From Anaerolineaceae bacterium (lineage in GTDB: Bacteria > Chloroflexota > Anaerolineae > Promineifilales > Promineifilaceae), in assembly GCA_002699125.1 (NCBI GenBank), contig PABI01000048.1:1-54821 (forward strand): 54,821 nt of DNA, in the 5' to 3' direction. Numbering within the stretch: position 1 is the first letter of the stretch; each line of letters opens with the position of its first letter. Both the position numbers and the translations under genes were made by a program. Positions 16,670 to 27,113 of the stretch are shown piece after piece. Under the pieces are notes generated by a model. That model saw only the letters and a list, made by a program, of their open reading frames with translations, had not been told where the DNA came from and made no database searches.

Positions 16670-19261
16670 ATGCCAAACAAGAGAAAGATTTTCGTTTTGC
16701 TTTTCATCATTTTCCTCGTCGTGGCAGGCACCGTCGCGGCCGATGATTCGGCCGAACTGCTGCCCCTCAACCCCGCACCCTCAGCCGAAAACGGCCAAAT
16801 GACCGATGAAACACCCCAGCGCTGGTTTGTGCAATTGACCAATGCGCCTTTGGCCGACGGCGGTAAGATTAATGCGATTACCAGAGACGTGGCCACCTTC
16901 CGCAGTGAAGCGGCCAAGGCCGGCCTCGTCTATACAGAACGATTTACCTATAGCAATTTGTTCAATGGTCTTTCCATCGAAATTGCTCCCTCGCAGATTT
17001 CCACATTGCGCCGTCTGCGTGGCGTAACGGATGTATTCCCCGTCGTTGCCATTCCCATCCCGGAAACATCTGCCTTGAGCGATCCGGAACTGGCAACCGC
17101 TCTGGCCATGACCGGCGCAGATATTGCCCAAAATGATCTGGGCTACACCGGTGCAGGCATTCGCGTGGCGGTGATGGACACAGGCATTGATTACGATCAT
17201 CCTGATCTGGGTGGTTGTTTTGGCCCTGGCTGCCGTGTGGTAACCGGTTGGGATTTTGTGGGCGATGCCTTCAATGCCGATTCAACGTCACCTTCCTACA
17301 ATCCAAATCCGGTGCCTGATCCCGATCCAGATGACTGCAATGGACATGGATCCCATGTGGCCGGTATTGTGGGCGCTAGCGCCGCGAGTTCTGGGGGCGT
17401 AACCGGTGTGGCTCCCGATGTGACGTTTGGCGCTTACCGTGTCTTTGGTTGTGAAGGTTCCACCACGGCCGATATTATGATTGCCGCCATGGAACGGGCT
17501 TACACCGACAAGATGCAGGTGCTCAATATGAGTATTGGCTCCGCCTTCCAGTGGCCGCAGTATCCAACGGCCGTTGCCGCCAGTCGTTTAGCCAGCAAAG
17601 GCGTTGTGGTTGTGGCTTCCATTGGTAACAGCGGCACGAGCGGCCTTTATGCCGCCGGCGCGCCTGGTCTGGGTGAAAAAGTCATCGGTGTGGCGTCTTT
17701 CGATAACACCCATGTGGCATTGAACACCTTTACCATCTCTCCGGATGACACTTCAATTGGCTATGGTCCCGCCTCTGGTGCCCCGCTGCCGCCAACCTCT
17801 GGCACATCCCCCATGGCTCGCACCGGCACAGCCACAACGCCCGATGACGCCTGTAACGCACTACCGGCTGACAGTTTGGCCGGACAGGTAGCGCTTGTTC
17901 GTCGCGGTACCTGTTCGTTTTATATCAAAGCCAGCAATGCCCAGGCCGCCGGCGCTATTGCGGTGGTGCTGTACAACAACGTCGCTGGTCGCTTTAGCCC
18001 AACGGTGGCCGGTACGCCCGCTATTACCGTTCCGGTTGTAGCTATTTCTGATGCAGAAGGTGTGTTGATTGATAGTCGTTTAGCTTCCGGCTCCGTTGAC
18101 ATGACCTGGACTGACCAGTTTGGCACCTTCCTCAACCCAACGGGCGGCCTCATCTCCTCCTTTAGCTCCTACGGCCTCTCGCCCGATCTGGCTCTTAAAC
18201 CAGACATCGGCGCGCCCGGTGGCCTGATCCGTTCCACCTATCCGCTGGAAAATGGCGGCTATGCTACCATTAGCGGTACCTCGATGGCGTCGCCGCATGT
18301 GGCTGGCGCTGCGGCCCTGCTGCTGCAAGCTCGTCCTAACACACCACCAGAGGCTGTTCGCGTGCTGTTGCAAAACAGTGCCGATCCGATTAACTGGTGG
18401 GGCAATCCGGGCCTGGGCTTTTTGGATAACGTGCATCGTCAGGGTGCCGGCATGCTGGATATCGACGACGCCATCCTGGCCACCACTAAGATCGAACCAA
18501 GCAAATTGGCTTTGGGTGAAAGCCAGGCCGGACCAGCTAGCCGCACGCTGACCATTGAAAACAGCAGCAATACGGCCGTAACCTACGACCTGAGCAACGT
18601 TGGCGCGCTGGCAACCGGGGCAAATACCTTTACCCCCAGCTTCTTCGCCAGCTTTGCTACCGCTTCCTTTAGCGCTTCTTCGGTCACGGTTCCGGCCAAC
18701 GGCAGCGCGACGGTGAATATAACCATTACGGCGCCAGCCACGCCGGTGAGCGGCATGTACGGCGGCTACATCGTCTTCACACCGCAAGGTGGTGGCGCGA
18801 TTTATCGCGTACCGTATGCCGGTTTTATCGGTGATTACCAGGCTGCCCCGATTCTGGTACCCACGGCCAACAACTTCCCCTGGCTGGCCAAGTTGAGCGG
18901 TACTTCCTACTTCAACCAGCCTGCCGGCGCTACTTATACCATGGTTGGCGACGACATTCCTTACTTCTTGATGCACTTTGATCGCCAGGTGCGCACCATG
19001 AAGATGGAGATCTTCGATGCCAATACAGGTAAAGCGTGGCATCTGGCCTTTGCCGATAGATACCTGCCGCGCAACAGCACCAGCACTGCCTTTTTTGCCT
19101 ACTCGTGGGATGGCGTTACGACACAGGGTAACAAAACCTATGTTGTGCCCGATGGACAATATGTGATGCGCTTGAAGGTGCTAAAGCCATTGGGTAATGA
19201 ACTGAGTGCCGCCGATTGGGAAATCTGGACTTCACCGGTGATTACGATTGATCGGCCGTAA
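16670..19261 (+). CDS. Secreted subtilisin-like serine protease (S8) with PA domain
   Basis: An 863-residue exported protease. Signal peptide about residues 1-24 (VLLFIIFLVVAGTVAA). Residues 50-130 are an inhibitor I9-type propeptide. The catalytic triad is complete: D170 in AVMDTGID, H226 in GHGSHVAG and S538 in SGTSMASPHVAG. A protease-associated (PA) domain is inserted at about 365-480 (DACNALPADSLAGQVALVRR). Residues 600-863 are beta-sandwich repeats with no membrane anchor or LPxTG. It lacks the Tyr-Leu-Pro tail of its upstream neighbours. Probably secreted for protein degradation, self-processed by removal of the propeptide. Confidence 0.93.
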   Translation: MPNKRKIFVLLFIIFLVVAGTVAADDSAELLPLNPAPSAENGQMTDETPQRWFVQLTNAPLADGGKINAITRDVATFRSEAAKAGLVYTERFTYSNLFNGLSIEIAPSQISTLRRLRGVTDVFPVVAIPIPETSALSDPELATALAMTGADIAQNDLGYTGAGIRVAVMDTGIDYDHPDLGGCFGPGCRVVTGWDFVGDAFNADSTSPSYNPNPVPDPDPDDCNGHGSHVAGIVGASAASSGGVTGVAPDVTFGAYRVFGCEGSTTADIMIAAMERAYTDKMQVLNMSIGSAFQWPQYPTAVAASRLASKGVVVVASIGNSGTSGLYAAGAPGLGEKVIGVASFDNTHVALNTFTISPDDTSIGYGPASGAPLPPTSGTSPMARTGTATTPDDACNALPADSLAGQVALVRRGTCSFYIKASNAQAAGAIAVVLYNNVAGRFSPTVAGTPAITVPVVAISDAEGVLIDSRLASGSVDMTWTDQFGTFLNPTGGLISSFSSYGLSPDLALKPDIGAPGGLIRSTYPLENGGYATISGTSMASPHVAGAAALLLQARPNTPPEAVRVLLQNSADPINWWGNPGLGFLDNVHRQGAGMLDIDDAILATTKIEPSKLALGESQAGPASRTLTIENSSNTAVTYDLSNVGALATGANTFTPSFFASFATASFSASSVTVPANGSATVNITITAPATPVSGMYGGYIVFTPQGGGAIYRVPYAGFIGDYQAAPILVPTANNFPWLAKLSGTSYFNQPAGATYTMVGDDIPYFLMHFDRQVRTMKMEIFDANTGKAWHLAFADRYLPRNSTSTAFFAYSWDGVTTQGNKTYVVPDGQYVMRLKVLKPLGNELSAADWEIWTSPVITIDRP

Positions 19262-19299
19262 AATCGTGCCGAACATCTAGGCTCTCCTGTTTAGATGGG

Positions 19300-19342
19300 G
19301 GCGCTTGGAGCAGGTCATTCCTGCTCCAAGCGCCTCGTTTTG
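19300..19342 (+). terminator. Terminator after the subtilisin gene
   Basis: A perfect 15-bp stem, GGCGCTTGGAGCAGG with CCTGCTCCAAGCGCC, loop TCATT, then TCGTTTTGTCTTTT. An ATG inside it at 19305 is thus not the start of the nuclease. Confidence 0.9.
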
Positions 19343-19370
19343 TCTTTTATGTAAAGGAATGATAGGAAAA

Positions 19371-22300
19371 ATGCAGATGAACCTTACCCTGAGAACCCAA
19401 CAAACCGGCAAGCGGTTATTTCGCCTGCTGCTCCTTTTTCTCATTGTGGCCGGAATTTTTTCTGGCGCACAAGCAGCTCGGGCCATTTCGCCCGATATTG
19501 TGATTAGCCAGGTGTATGGCGGCGGCGGCAACAGCGGTGCGCCCTATACCAACGATTTTGTTGAACTGTTTAACCGGGGCGCAACGGCCGTTTCCATAAC
19601 GGGCTGGTCCATCCAATATGCCAGCGCCACCGGCACCGGTAGTTTCAGCAGTAATCCGGTGACCGTGCTTTCTGGCACGTTATCACCCGGTCAATATTAC
19701 CTGGTGCAGCTGGCCGGTGGCACCAACGGTGTCGCCTTGCCCACAGCAGACGCTATCGGCACCGCAAATATGAGCGGTACCGGCGGCAAGGTCATTGTCA
19801 GCAATCAATCCACCGGACTGGCCTGCAACGGCGGCTCGACGCTTTGTGATGCTGGGCAGCTGGCGGCCATCGTTGATTTGGTCGGCTGGGGCAGCGCCAA
19901 CTTCTTTGAGGGCAGCCCGGCACCCACAACCTCCAATACAACGGCCGTTCTGCGCGGCAGTGGCGGTTGTACCGAAACAGATAACAACGCGGCTGATTTT
20001 ACGGCCGTTACCCCCAGTCCACGCAACACTGCCTCGCCGTCGGTTCCCTGTACCGTTTCCACCGATCCCACCAGCGTGGGCGCTGCCGACCCTGATCCCG
20101 TTACGGTCGGTGGCAGCACGCTGCTTATCGTCATTGTAACGCCTGGAACCAATCCTGCGAGCACCGGGTTGGCGGTTGTGGGCGATCTTTCTGAAATTGG
20201 TGGTTCGGCCACGCAAACCTTCTTTGACGATGGCAGCAATGGCGACGTGACTGCTGGAGATAATGTTTTCTCCTTCCTGGCGACTGTTCCTGGCGCCACC
20301 AGTGCTGGTCCTAAAAGCCTGCCGATTGACATCAGCGACGCCCAGGCGCGCAGTGGCAGCACCGTTATTTCGCTGACGGTGCAGGTAGCCACACCGGCCG
20401 GCGGTGACGTGGTCATCAGCCAGGTGTATGGCGGTGGCGGCAACTCCGGAGCCACCCTGACAAACGATTTCATCGAGCTGTACAATCGCAGCGGCAGTGT
20501 GGTTAACATCACCGGTTGGTCGGTGCAATATGCTTCTAGTGCAGGCACCACCTGGCAAGTCACTGCTCTGTCTGGCTCGCTAGCTCCAGGGCAATATTAT
20601 TTGATTCAAGAGGCCGCGGGTTCTGGCGGCACCACGCCGCTGCCCACACCGGATGCCATTGGCACCATTTCTATGAGCGGCACGTCGGGCAAGGTGGCAC
20701 TGGTGAGCAACAGCACGGCCCTCAGCGGCAGCTGTCCGTTGGGCAGCCCGGTCGAGGACTTTGTCGGTTATGGCAGCGCCAACTGCTTTGAAGGCAGCGC
20801 TGCAACCGGTGGTTTGAGCAACACAACGGCCGCATTACGCAATGGCAACGGGGCTACCGACACCGACGACAACGCGGCTGACTTCACCGTGGGCACACCC
20901 AATCCGCGCAACAGCAGCTTTGGCTTTGATTTTGCACCTTTTGTAAGCAGCACCACGCCCAGCAATGGCGCAATCAACGTGGCCAACAGCGCCAACATCA
21001 CCATCACCTTTAACGAGGCAGTGGATGTGGCGGGCAGCTGGTTTACGATTGTGTGTAGCAGCAGCGGGGGGCATACGGCCGTTGCCAGCGGTGGCCCCAC
21101 AGCCTTTACACTCGATCCGGACAGTGACTTTGTTGATGGCGAAAGCTGTACTGTCACCGTGCTGGCGGCCCAGGTAACCGACCAGGATGCCCAGGACCCG
21201 CCAGACAACATGGCCGCTGACTACAGCTTCAGCTTCAGCACGACGGACGCGAACGTGTGCGAACTGCCTTACACGCCTGCCTACGCCATCCAGGGCAGCG
21301 GTGCTGCGGCGGCTATCACCGGCGTGGTGACCACCCAGGGCGTAATTGTGGGGGATTACGAAGGTGCATCGCCAACTTTGCGTGGCTTTTACCTGCAAGA
21401 CCTAGCGGGCGACGGCGATCCGGCCACCTCAGACGCTATCTTTGTCTTCAACGGCAACAATGACAACGTAGCTCTGGGCGACGTGGTGCGCGTAACCGGC
21501 AGCGCTGCTGAGTTCCAGGATCAGACCCAGCTTTCCAGCGTCACTTCGATTGTTGCCTGTGGTTCTGGTTCCGTAACGCCGGTGGATGTCACCTTGCCCT
21601 TCCCGGACGCGGCTTATCCCGAACGCTATGAGGGCATGTTGGTGCGCCTACCGCAAACGCTGTATGTGACGGAACATTTCCAACTAGGGCGGTTTGGGCA
21701 GGTGGTGATGTCAGCGGACGGCCGTCTGGCCCAGCCAACCAACGTCACTACCCCCGGCGCGCCCGCTTTGGCCCTGCAAGCGGCCAATAATCTCAACCGC
21801 ATCATCTTTGACGATGCACTGAACAACCAGAATCCTGACCCGATTGAATTTGGCCGTGGCGGGATGCCGCTTTCGGCCAGCAACACGCTGCGCGGCGGCG
21901 ACACGGCCAGCAACACCATTGGCGTGTTCACCTACACTTGGGCCGGCAATTCGGCCAGCGGCAACGCCTACCGGGTACGGCCGATTGGCGCGCTGGGCGG
22001 TTTTGTGAACTTTGCTGCCGCCAATCCACGTCCGGCTGCACCGGCGGTTGTGAGCGGAACGGTCAAGGTCACGGGCATGAACCTGCTCAACTTCTTCAAC
22101 ACGTTTGATGGTCTGCCGGACAACATAGACAACTGTAACAACGGCGTTGGCGGTGCAGCCACCGACTGTCGTGGGGCGGATACTCAGTCTGAGTTTGATC
22201 GCCAGTGGCCCAAAACTGTTGCCGCCATCATCGGCACCGATGCCGATGTGATTGGCATTGTGGAAATTGAGAACGATGGCTATGGACCGAGCAGCGCCAT

Positions 22301-23420
22301 CCAGTTTTTGGTGGACCGGCTAAACGATGCCACCGCGCCCGGCACCTACGCCTTTATTGACGTAGATGCGGCAACGGGCCAGGTGGATGCTTTGGGCAGT
22401 GATGCCATTAAAGTGGGACTGGTTTATCGGACGGCGAACGTGATGCCTGTGGGAGATACGGCCGTTCTTAACACCACTTCCTTCATCAACGGCGGCGACG
22501 GTGCACCACGCAACCGGGCTTCATTGACCCAGGCATTTGAAGAGATCGCCAGCGGCGCGCGCTTCATCGTCAACGTCAATCATCTGAAGAGCAAGGGCAG
22601 CGCCTGTGACGTGCCGGATGCGGGCGACGGACAGGGCAACTGCAACATCGTGCGCCTTAATGCCGCCAACGAGCTGATGAGCTGGCTGGCCAGCGATCCC
22701 ACCGGCACCGGCGACCCCGACGTTCTCATCGTGGGTGATCTGAACGCCTACGCGATGGAAGACCCCATCACCGCTATCCTGGGTAATGGGTACGCTAATC
22801 TGCTCCTGGCTTATGGTGGCCCGGATGCCTATTCCTACGTCTTCGATGGCCAATGGGGTTACCTGGATCACGCGCTGGCGTCACCTTCGCTGGCGGCGCA
22901 GGTGGCTGGCGTAACCGAATGGCACATCAATGCCGATGAGCCCAGCGTGCTGGATTACAACACCGACTTCAAGAGCGCCGGGCAAATTATTGACCTGTAC
23001 GCGCCGGACCAATACCGTATCGCGGACCATGATCCGGTGATTGTGGGTTTGAATCTGGACGTGTCCTTTACCTACAACTTCACTGGCTTCTTTGCCCCGG
23101 TAGACAACTATCCAACCGTCAACACCGTGAAGGCAGGCAGTGCCGTGCCCATCAAGTTCAGTTTAGATGGCGACCAGGGGCTGGACATCTTTGCCGCTGG
23201 ATATCCTCGCTCCCAAAGAGTTGCCTGTGATACATCGGGTGACTTGAACGACGTGGAAACAGCGCTCAATCCGGGTGCAAGTGGACTCACCTACGATCCG
23301 GTGACTGACCAGTACAACTTTGTCTGGAAGACGAACAAGAGCTGGGCAGGCACCTGCCGTCTGTTTACCATTCAACTGGTAGACGGCACAGACCATTACT
23401 TGCTCTTCAAGTTCAAGTAA
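19371..23420 (+). CDS. Secreted ExeM/NucH-type endonuclease with lamin-tail domains
   Basis: About 1349 residues. A signal peptide (RLFRLLLLFLIVAGIFSGAQA) is followed by two lamin-tail domains, each opening with VISQVYGGGGNSGA. Next come an Ig-like Big_5 domain (STTPSNGAINVANSANITITF) and an OB-fold segment (TTQGVIVGDYEG, then GFYLQD). The C-terminal part is an exonuclease-endonuclease-phosphatase domain with IVEIENDGYG, NVNHLKSKGS, VLIVGDLNAY and IADHDPVIVGL as catalytic motifs. A PxKF domain ends it (SAVPIKFSLDGD). The start at 19371 follows AGGA; 19377 is an alternative. Extracellular DNA/RNA degradation is likely. Confidence 0.92.
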   Translation: MQMNLTLRTQQTGKRLFRLLLLFLIVAGIFSGAQAARAISPDIVISQVYGGGGNSGAPYTNDFVELFNRGATAVSITGWSIQYASATGTGSFSSNPVTVLSGTLSPGQYYLVQLAGGTNGVALPTADAIGTANMSGTGGKVIVSNQSTGLACNGGSTLCDAGQLAAIVDLVGWGSANFFEGSPAPTTSNTTAVLRGSGGCTETDNNAADFTAVTPSPRNTASPSVPCTVSTDPTSVGAADPDPVTVGGSTLLIVIVTPGTNPASTGLAVVGDLSEIGGSATQTFFDDGSNGDVTAGDNVFSFLATVPGATSAGPKSLPIDISDAQARSGSTVISLTVQVATPAGGDVVISQVYGGGGNSGATLTNDFIELYNRSGSVVNITGWSVQYASSAGTTWQVTALSGSLAPGQYYLIQEAAGSGGTTPLPTPDAIGTISMSGTSGKVALVSNSTALSGSCPLGSPVEDFVGYGSANCFEGSAATGGLSNTTAALRNGNGATDTDDNAADFTVGTPNPRNSSFGFDFAPFVSSTTPSNGAINVANSANITITFNEAVDVAGSWFTIVCSSSGGHTAVASGGPTAFTLDPDSDFVDGESCTVTVLAAQVTDQDAQDPPDNMAADYSFSFSTTDANVCELPYTPAYAIQGSGAAAAITGVVTTQGVIVGDYEGASPTLRGFYLQDLAGDGDPATSDAIFVFNGNNDNVALGDVVRVTGSAAEFQDQTQLSSVTSIVACGSGSVTPVDVTLPFPDAAYPERYEGMLVRLPQTLYVTEHFQLGRFGQVVMSADGRLAQPTNVTTPGAPALALQAANNLNRIIFDDALNNQNPDPIEFGRGGMPLSASNTLRGGDTASNTIGVFTYTWAGNSASGNAYRVRPIGALGGFVNFAAANPRPAAPAVVSGTVKVTGMNLLNFFNTFDGLPDNIDNCNNGVGGAATDCRGADTQSEFDRQWPKTVAAIIGTDADVIGIVEIENDGYGPSSAIQFLVDRLNDATAPGTYAFIDVDAATGQVDALGSDAIKVGLVYRTANVMPVGDTAVLNTTSFINGGDGAPRNRASLTQAFEEIASGARFIVNVNHLKSKGSACDVPDAGDGQGNCNIVRLNAANELMSWLASDPTGTGDPDVLIVGDLNAYAMEDPITAILGNGYANLLLAYGGPDAYSYVFDGQWGYLDHALASPSLAAQVAGVTEWHINADEPSVLDYNTDFKSAGQIIDLYAPDQYRIADHDPVIVGLNLDVSFTYNFTGFFAPVDNYPTVNTVKAGSAVPIKFSLDGDQGLDIFAAGYPRSQRVACDTSGDLNDVETALNPGASGLTYDPVTDQYNFVWKTNKSWAGTCRLFTIQLVDGTDHYLLFKFK

Positions 23421-23431
23421 GGTCAGGCTAG

Positions 23432-23467
23432 AAAAGGGAGTGTTGGGTAACCGGCACTCCCTTTTTT
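23432..23467. terminator. Bidirectional terminator
   Basis: AAAAGGGAGTG and CACTCCCTTTT form an 11-bp perfect stem around 12 bases, with a T run on the plus side. It sits between the convergent nuclease and PAP2 genes. Confidence 0.85.
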
Positions 23468-24458
23468 ATGAAAGGGAGAGGTTTATGCCCGGATCAGGTT
23501 TGGCCTGGGCGAGTTTGAGCTTGACGAAAGTCCAGGGGGCGTAATATGTAACCCATAGCGTGAGCAGCGTGTAACGCAGCAGGCGTAGGGGCAGCGCCAG
23601 CCATAACGGCTCGTCGGGGAAAAGTTGGCCCAGGCCGGCCCAAATGGCCCCAGCCACGGCAATGCCCAACAGGTAGCGCACCGCACGCTGCCAGATAGGG
23701 CCATCTACCAAAAAGCGGACGCGGCTGCGTTCCAGCACCAGCCCAATGCCTGTGCCCAGTAACGAGGCAACAGCCGTCACCATGCCTTCCACACTATCTA
23801 ACTCTGCCACGGGGATGTGGCTGGCCCAGGCAACGCTCGTGTCTGGTTCACCAATGATGAGGCGGATGATGAGGTAAACGGCCGTTAACCCCAACGGTAC
23901 CAAGACGGCGGCTAACAAACGCTGCCCCATGATGCGTTTGCTAAATCCGGGGCCATAGCGCCGCTCCCACAAATAATAACCGCCCAGCACCAGCAAGCCT
24001 AGCAGCAGACCGGCAACAACATCCTGAATAAAATGGGAACCCAGATAAATGCGGCTAATGGGCATTAAAATGATGAGCGTCAGCGCTAAAAGCCATACCC
24101 ACCGGCGGCGTACCCAGATGGCGATGAAGAGGTAAATCGTAACGGTAAATTGAGAATGCCCACTGGGGATGCCGTAGCCATAGTCAGTAAATCGCTCTAA
24201 TGTCGGGTCCAACCAAAACGGCCGTGGCTCCCGAAAAGCATGTTTAAGCATATTGTTCAGCACATTGCCCAGCAAAAAAACGTAGGCCAATGCCCGGCCC
24301 GCTTCCTTATGCACGCTCCAGTAAATGAGCGGCAGCATTGCCAGGTAAAATTCTTCAAGCCCCAACGTACTGATAAATTGGAAAAATGACTCCAGTTGAG
24401 GCAAGGTGGTTTGTAACCAGTGGATGGCATCCAGACCAAACTGAAAGAGGGCGTCCAT
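23466..24458 (-). CDS. PAP2-family membrane phosphatase
   Basis: An integral membrane phosphatase, 330 residues with about eight hydrophobic segments. The three PAP2 signature motifs are present: KHAFREPRPF, the SGHS motif in IPSGHSQF, and SRIYLGSHFIQDVVAG. Such enzymes dephosphorylate lipid phosphates such as undecaprenyl pyrophosphate or phosphatidic acid on the outer membrane face. The C-terminal half (after about residue 190) adds further helices beyond the core domain. The ATG at 24458 is chosen because GGAG stands 8 bases upstream; 24479 has none. It is monocistronic. Confidence 0.9.
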   Translation of the reverse strand: MDALFQFGLDAIHWLQTTLPQLESFFQFISTLGLEEFYLAMLPLIYWSVHKEAGRALAYVFLLGNVLNNMLKHAFREPRPFWLDPTLERFTDYGYGIPSGHSQFTVTIYLFIAIWVRRRWVWLLALTLIILMPISRIYLGSHFIQDVVAGLLLGLLVLGGYYLWERRYGPGFSKRIMGQRLLAAVLVPLGLTAVYLIIRLIIGEPDTSVAWASHIPVAELDSVEGMVTAVASLLGTGIGLVLERSRVRFLVDGPIWQRAVRYLLGIAVAGAIWAGLGQLFPDEPLWLALPLRLLRYTLLTLWVTYYAPWTFVKLKLAQAKPDPGINLSLS

Positions 24459-24876
24459 GGGTAAACTCCAAAGGTGCAAGCTAGCTGGGCTGTAAACTGC
24501 TGCGCCAGCCTGTTGCGCAAGGGTGACTTTAAAGTCGCATCAATATAGATGAGAGATTAAGAAACACCCTCATTGGTAGACGAGTGAATCACTCATTTGT
24601 TACTATCATAGATTAGAAATAAAAACAGTATTTCACTTGTGGGGCTACAAGATATGATCATAATATTGATTTTATTCCCATCTTCCCGCGACCATTGTAA
24701 CCTTGCCTGAGCCAAACGGACAAACTGGTTTTGTGCAAAATTGGTGCAGCCCTTACAATTTGTGGTGTAAACGCAAAGCAGAGATTTAACTATTTACAGA
24801 CAATAATCATTCTTAATAAAATTTTGCGCAGATGTTCCTTGTGTGTCGGGCTGCGTTATCATTTTTGGAGGACAAT
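24459..24876. other. Intergenic region before the two-component pair
   Basis: About 420 bases, A+T-rich in the middle, with no protein-like frame. It holds the promoter described next and nothing else I can name. Confidence 0.4.
24731..24759 (+). promoter_or_regulatory. Candidate promoter of the response regulator
   Basis: TTGTGC (24731-24736), a 17-base spacer and TACAAT (24754-24759). The start codon is about 118 bases downstream, leaving room for a leader. Confidence 0.45.
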
Positions 24877-25554
24877 ATGACCGTTCGCATTCTTGTGATT
24901 GAAGATGAAGAACGAATTCGACAATTTTTACAAAGAGGTTTGAGCTTTGAAGGGTACCGGGTGGATACGGCCGCAGATGGTCAAACCGGCCTGGATTTAG
25001 CCCGTGAAAATCCACCAGACCTGGTGCTGTTGGATCTGATGCTGCCCGGCATGGATGGCATTGAAGTGTGCCGCCGCTTGCGTGCCGTGAGCGATCTGCC
25101 TATTTTGATGCTTACCGCCAAGGAAACCATTGAAGACCGGGTGACCGGCCTCGATGCAGGTGCTGACGATTATCTGGTGAAACCATTTGCTTTTGATGAG
25201 CTAATGGCCCGGGTGCGGGCGTTGCTGCGCCGGTCACAGCCATCGCAGCCGCAAGTGTACCGTTTTGCCGATTTGGAGCTGGATACCGGTACGCGGCAAG
25301 GACGGCGCGACGGCCGTATCTTCGATCTCACCGCCAAAGAGTACGAACTGCTGGAGCTGTTCATGCGCCATCCGCGCCAGGTACTCACCCGCGACCTCAT
25401 CTTTGATCGCGTTTGGAACTACGATTTTGGCGGCGAAAGCAACATTATTGAAGTATACGTGCGCTACCTGCGCCAAAAAACTGAAGAAGGGGATCTGCCT
25501 CGCCTGATCCATACCGTGCGCGGTATTGGCTACGTGCTGCGCGAAGAGTCGTAA
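24877..25554 (+). CDS. OmpR-family response regulator
   Basis: A 225-residue DNA-binding regulator. The receiver domain starts [11 protein letters not shown] and has acceptor D53 in [13 protein letters not shown], with a standard TAKE and [12 protein letters not shown] (Lys). The winged-helix domain follows ([25 protein letters not shown], then [15 protein letters not shown]). TGGAGGA stands 5 bases before the ATG at 24877. The histidine kinase gene starts only a few bases after its stop, so both are co-expressed as a cognate pair. Regulated genes are unknown. Confidence 0.95.
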   Translation: MTVRILVIEDEERIRQFLQRGLSFEGYRVDTAADGQTGLDLARENPPDLVLLDLMLPGMDGIEVCRRLRAVSDLPILMLTAKETIEDRVTGLDAGADDYLVKPFAFDELMARVRALLRRSQPSQPQVYRFADLELDTGTRQGRRDGRIFDLTAKEYELLELFMRHPRQVLTRDLIFDRVWNYDFGGESNIIEVYVRYLRQKTEEGDLPRLIHTVRGIGYVLREES

Positions 25555-25558
25555 ACCT

Positions 25559-27043
25559 TTGTCCATACAAAACCGTCTCCTTTTTGTCTATACATCCATT
25601 TTCATGGTGGCCTTCATTTTGTTTGCCGCCATTGTGTACTTGCTGCCACGTAATCGCATTGATCAAGAAGTGGATACAGATTTACGCAGATTGGCCTCTG
25701 AACTGCGATCAGCCGATGTAACGCCAGTAGGAGATGGTACTTTTCGTTTTGGCATTGGTGAAGATTTAGATAATTTGGAAACGGCCGCATCCTTCTTTAT
25801 GGTTTTGGATTTAGAAGGCAACATTAGCCTGCGCTCGCAAAACATGGGCACGCTGCCCCCACAGTTTGGCCCGCTGGATGAAAATGGCCTGCAAGGAAAG
25901 GAAACGCTCAACTACGTCATCCGTGGCGATAGCACTATGCGTGTGCTCACCACCCCTGTTTACGATGAAGACGAGGAGGTGGTTGGCTATTTGCAGGTAG
26001 GCCGATTGGTCGACAATATTGAAAGCTTTAACCGTTTTTTGGTTATCTCGCTCTTTGTGGGTTTTGCCGGCGCATCCGCTTCGCTCTTTTTGGCGGTGCT
26101 GCTGACCCCCAGCTCCTTTAAGCCGCTGGAGGATATGGCGGCTGTCACGCGCCAAATTACAAACGCCGACGATCTCAGCCGCCGTGTGCCCAACACAGAA
26201 CGCACCGATGAAATTGGCGTGCTGGCCCGTTCCTTCAATCAGCTGTTGGAGCGGCTGGAGCGCCTGTTCCAAACCCAGCAGCGGCTGCTGGCCGACGTGT
26301 CGCACGAGCTGCGCACGCCGCTCACCGCCATTCGCGGCAATGTGGACCTCATGCGGCGCATGGGGGATGCTGATCCCGAGTCGCTGGAAATCATCCAGGA
26401 GGAGATCGAGCGAATGACACGCCTGGTGGGGGATTTGCTGCTGCTGGCGCGGGCCGATGCTGGTGGCTTGCCGCTGGAAAAGAAAAAGGTTGAGCTGGAT
26501 AATCTGCTGTTTGAAGTGTACCGGCAGGTGCGGCTGCTAGAAAAATCGGTTGAAGTCAAGGTAACCGAAGTGGACCAGGTGTGCATGATGGGTGATGTGG
26601 ATCGCCTGAAGCAGCTTCTGCTGAACCTGATCAGTAACGCCATCAAATACACGCCCGATGGCGGCACGGTAGATGTGAGCCTATCCAAGAAAAATGGCTG
26701 GGCATATTTAAAGATTGCCGATACGGGGATGGGCATTCCGGCTGAAGATTTGCCCTATATCTTTGATCGCTTCTATCGCGTGGATAAGGCGCGGGCGCGC
26801 GCCCAGTCGGGGCAGGGTGGCGCCGGGCTGGGGTTGGCCATTGCCAAATGGATTGCGCAGGCCCATGGTGGCAACATTGACGTGACGAGTAAGGTTGGTG
26901 AAGGGACCACGTTTACGATCATCTTGCCTGTTTTGGTTGAGCCAAAGCCAACGCCTAGGGATGATACGGCCGAAGACCTAACCAAAACGCGCCCTGGCCT
27001 GCGTGCCCTGGGAGCCTCCTTCCGCCGTTCCTCATCTTCCTAG
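25559..27043 (+). CDS. HAMP-domain sensor histidine kinase
   Basis: Membrane sensor kinase partnering the regulator just upstream. Two transmembrane helices (LLFVYTSIFMVAFILFAAIVYLL and FLVISLFVGFAGASASLFLAVLL) flank an extracytoplasmic sensor of about 120 residues. Then come a HAMP linker, the H-box ADVSHELRTPLTAIRGN and ATPase boxes (LLNLISNAIKYTPDGG, IADTGMGIP, GAGLGLAIAKW). I favour a TTG start at 25559 because it yields the family-typical SIQNRLL opening after the regulator stop. An ATG at 25526 overlaps the regulator by 29 bases. A palindrome hairpin terminates the operon. Confidence 0.9.
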   Translation: MSIQNRLLFVYTSIFMVAFILFAAIVYLLPRNRIDQEVDTDLRRLASELRSADVTPVGDGTFRFGIGEDLDNLETAASFFMVLDLEGNISLRSQNMGTLPPQFGPLDENGLQGKETLNYVIRGDSTMRVLTTPVYDEDEEVVGYLQVGRLVDNIESFNRFLVISLFVGFAGASASLFLAVLLTPSSFKPLEDMAAVTRQITNADDLSRRVPNTERTDEIGVLARSFNQLLERLERLFQTQQRLLADVSHELRTPLTAIRGNVDLMRRMGDADPESLEIIQEEIERMTRLVGDLLLLARADAGGLPLEKKKVELDNLLFEVYRQVRLLEKSVEVKVTEVDQVCMMGDVDRLKQLLLNLISNAIKYTPDGGTVDVSLSKKNGWAYLKIADTGMGIPAEDLPYIFDRFYRVDKARARAQSGQGGAGLGLAIAKWIAQAHGGNIDVTSKVGEGTTFTIILPVLVEPKPTPRDDTAEDLTKTRPGLRALGASFRRSSSS

Positions 27044-27052
27044 AAAACGGAA

Positions 27053-27079
27053 AACGGCCGTCTATGGTAGACGGCCGTT
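27053..27079. terminator. Terminator from two ACGGCCGT copies
   Basis: AACGGCCGTCTA and its exact complement TAGACGGCCGTT around a 3-base loop, between the kinase and the convergent PspC gene. A-rich and T-rich flanks on either side suggest bidirectional use. Confidence 0.7.
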
Positions 27080-27113
27080 CCTTAAAACCCCTATAAAATG
27101 CGTATTTACGCCG

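Noticed and set aside
19305..19370. Upstream start for the secreted nuclease
   Set aside because: The ATG lies inside a perfect terminator stem of the subtilisin gene and would displace the signal peptide from the N-terminus.
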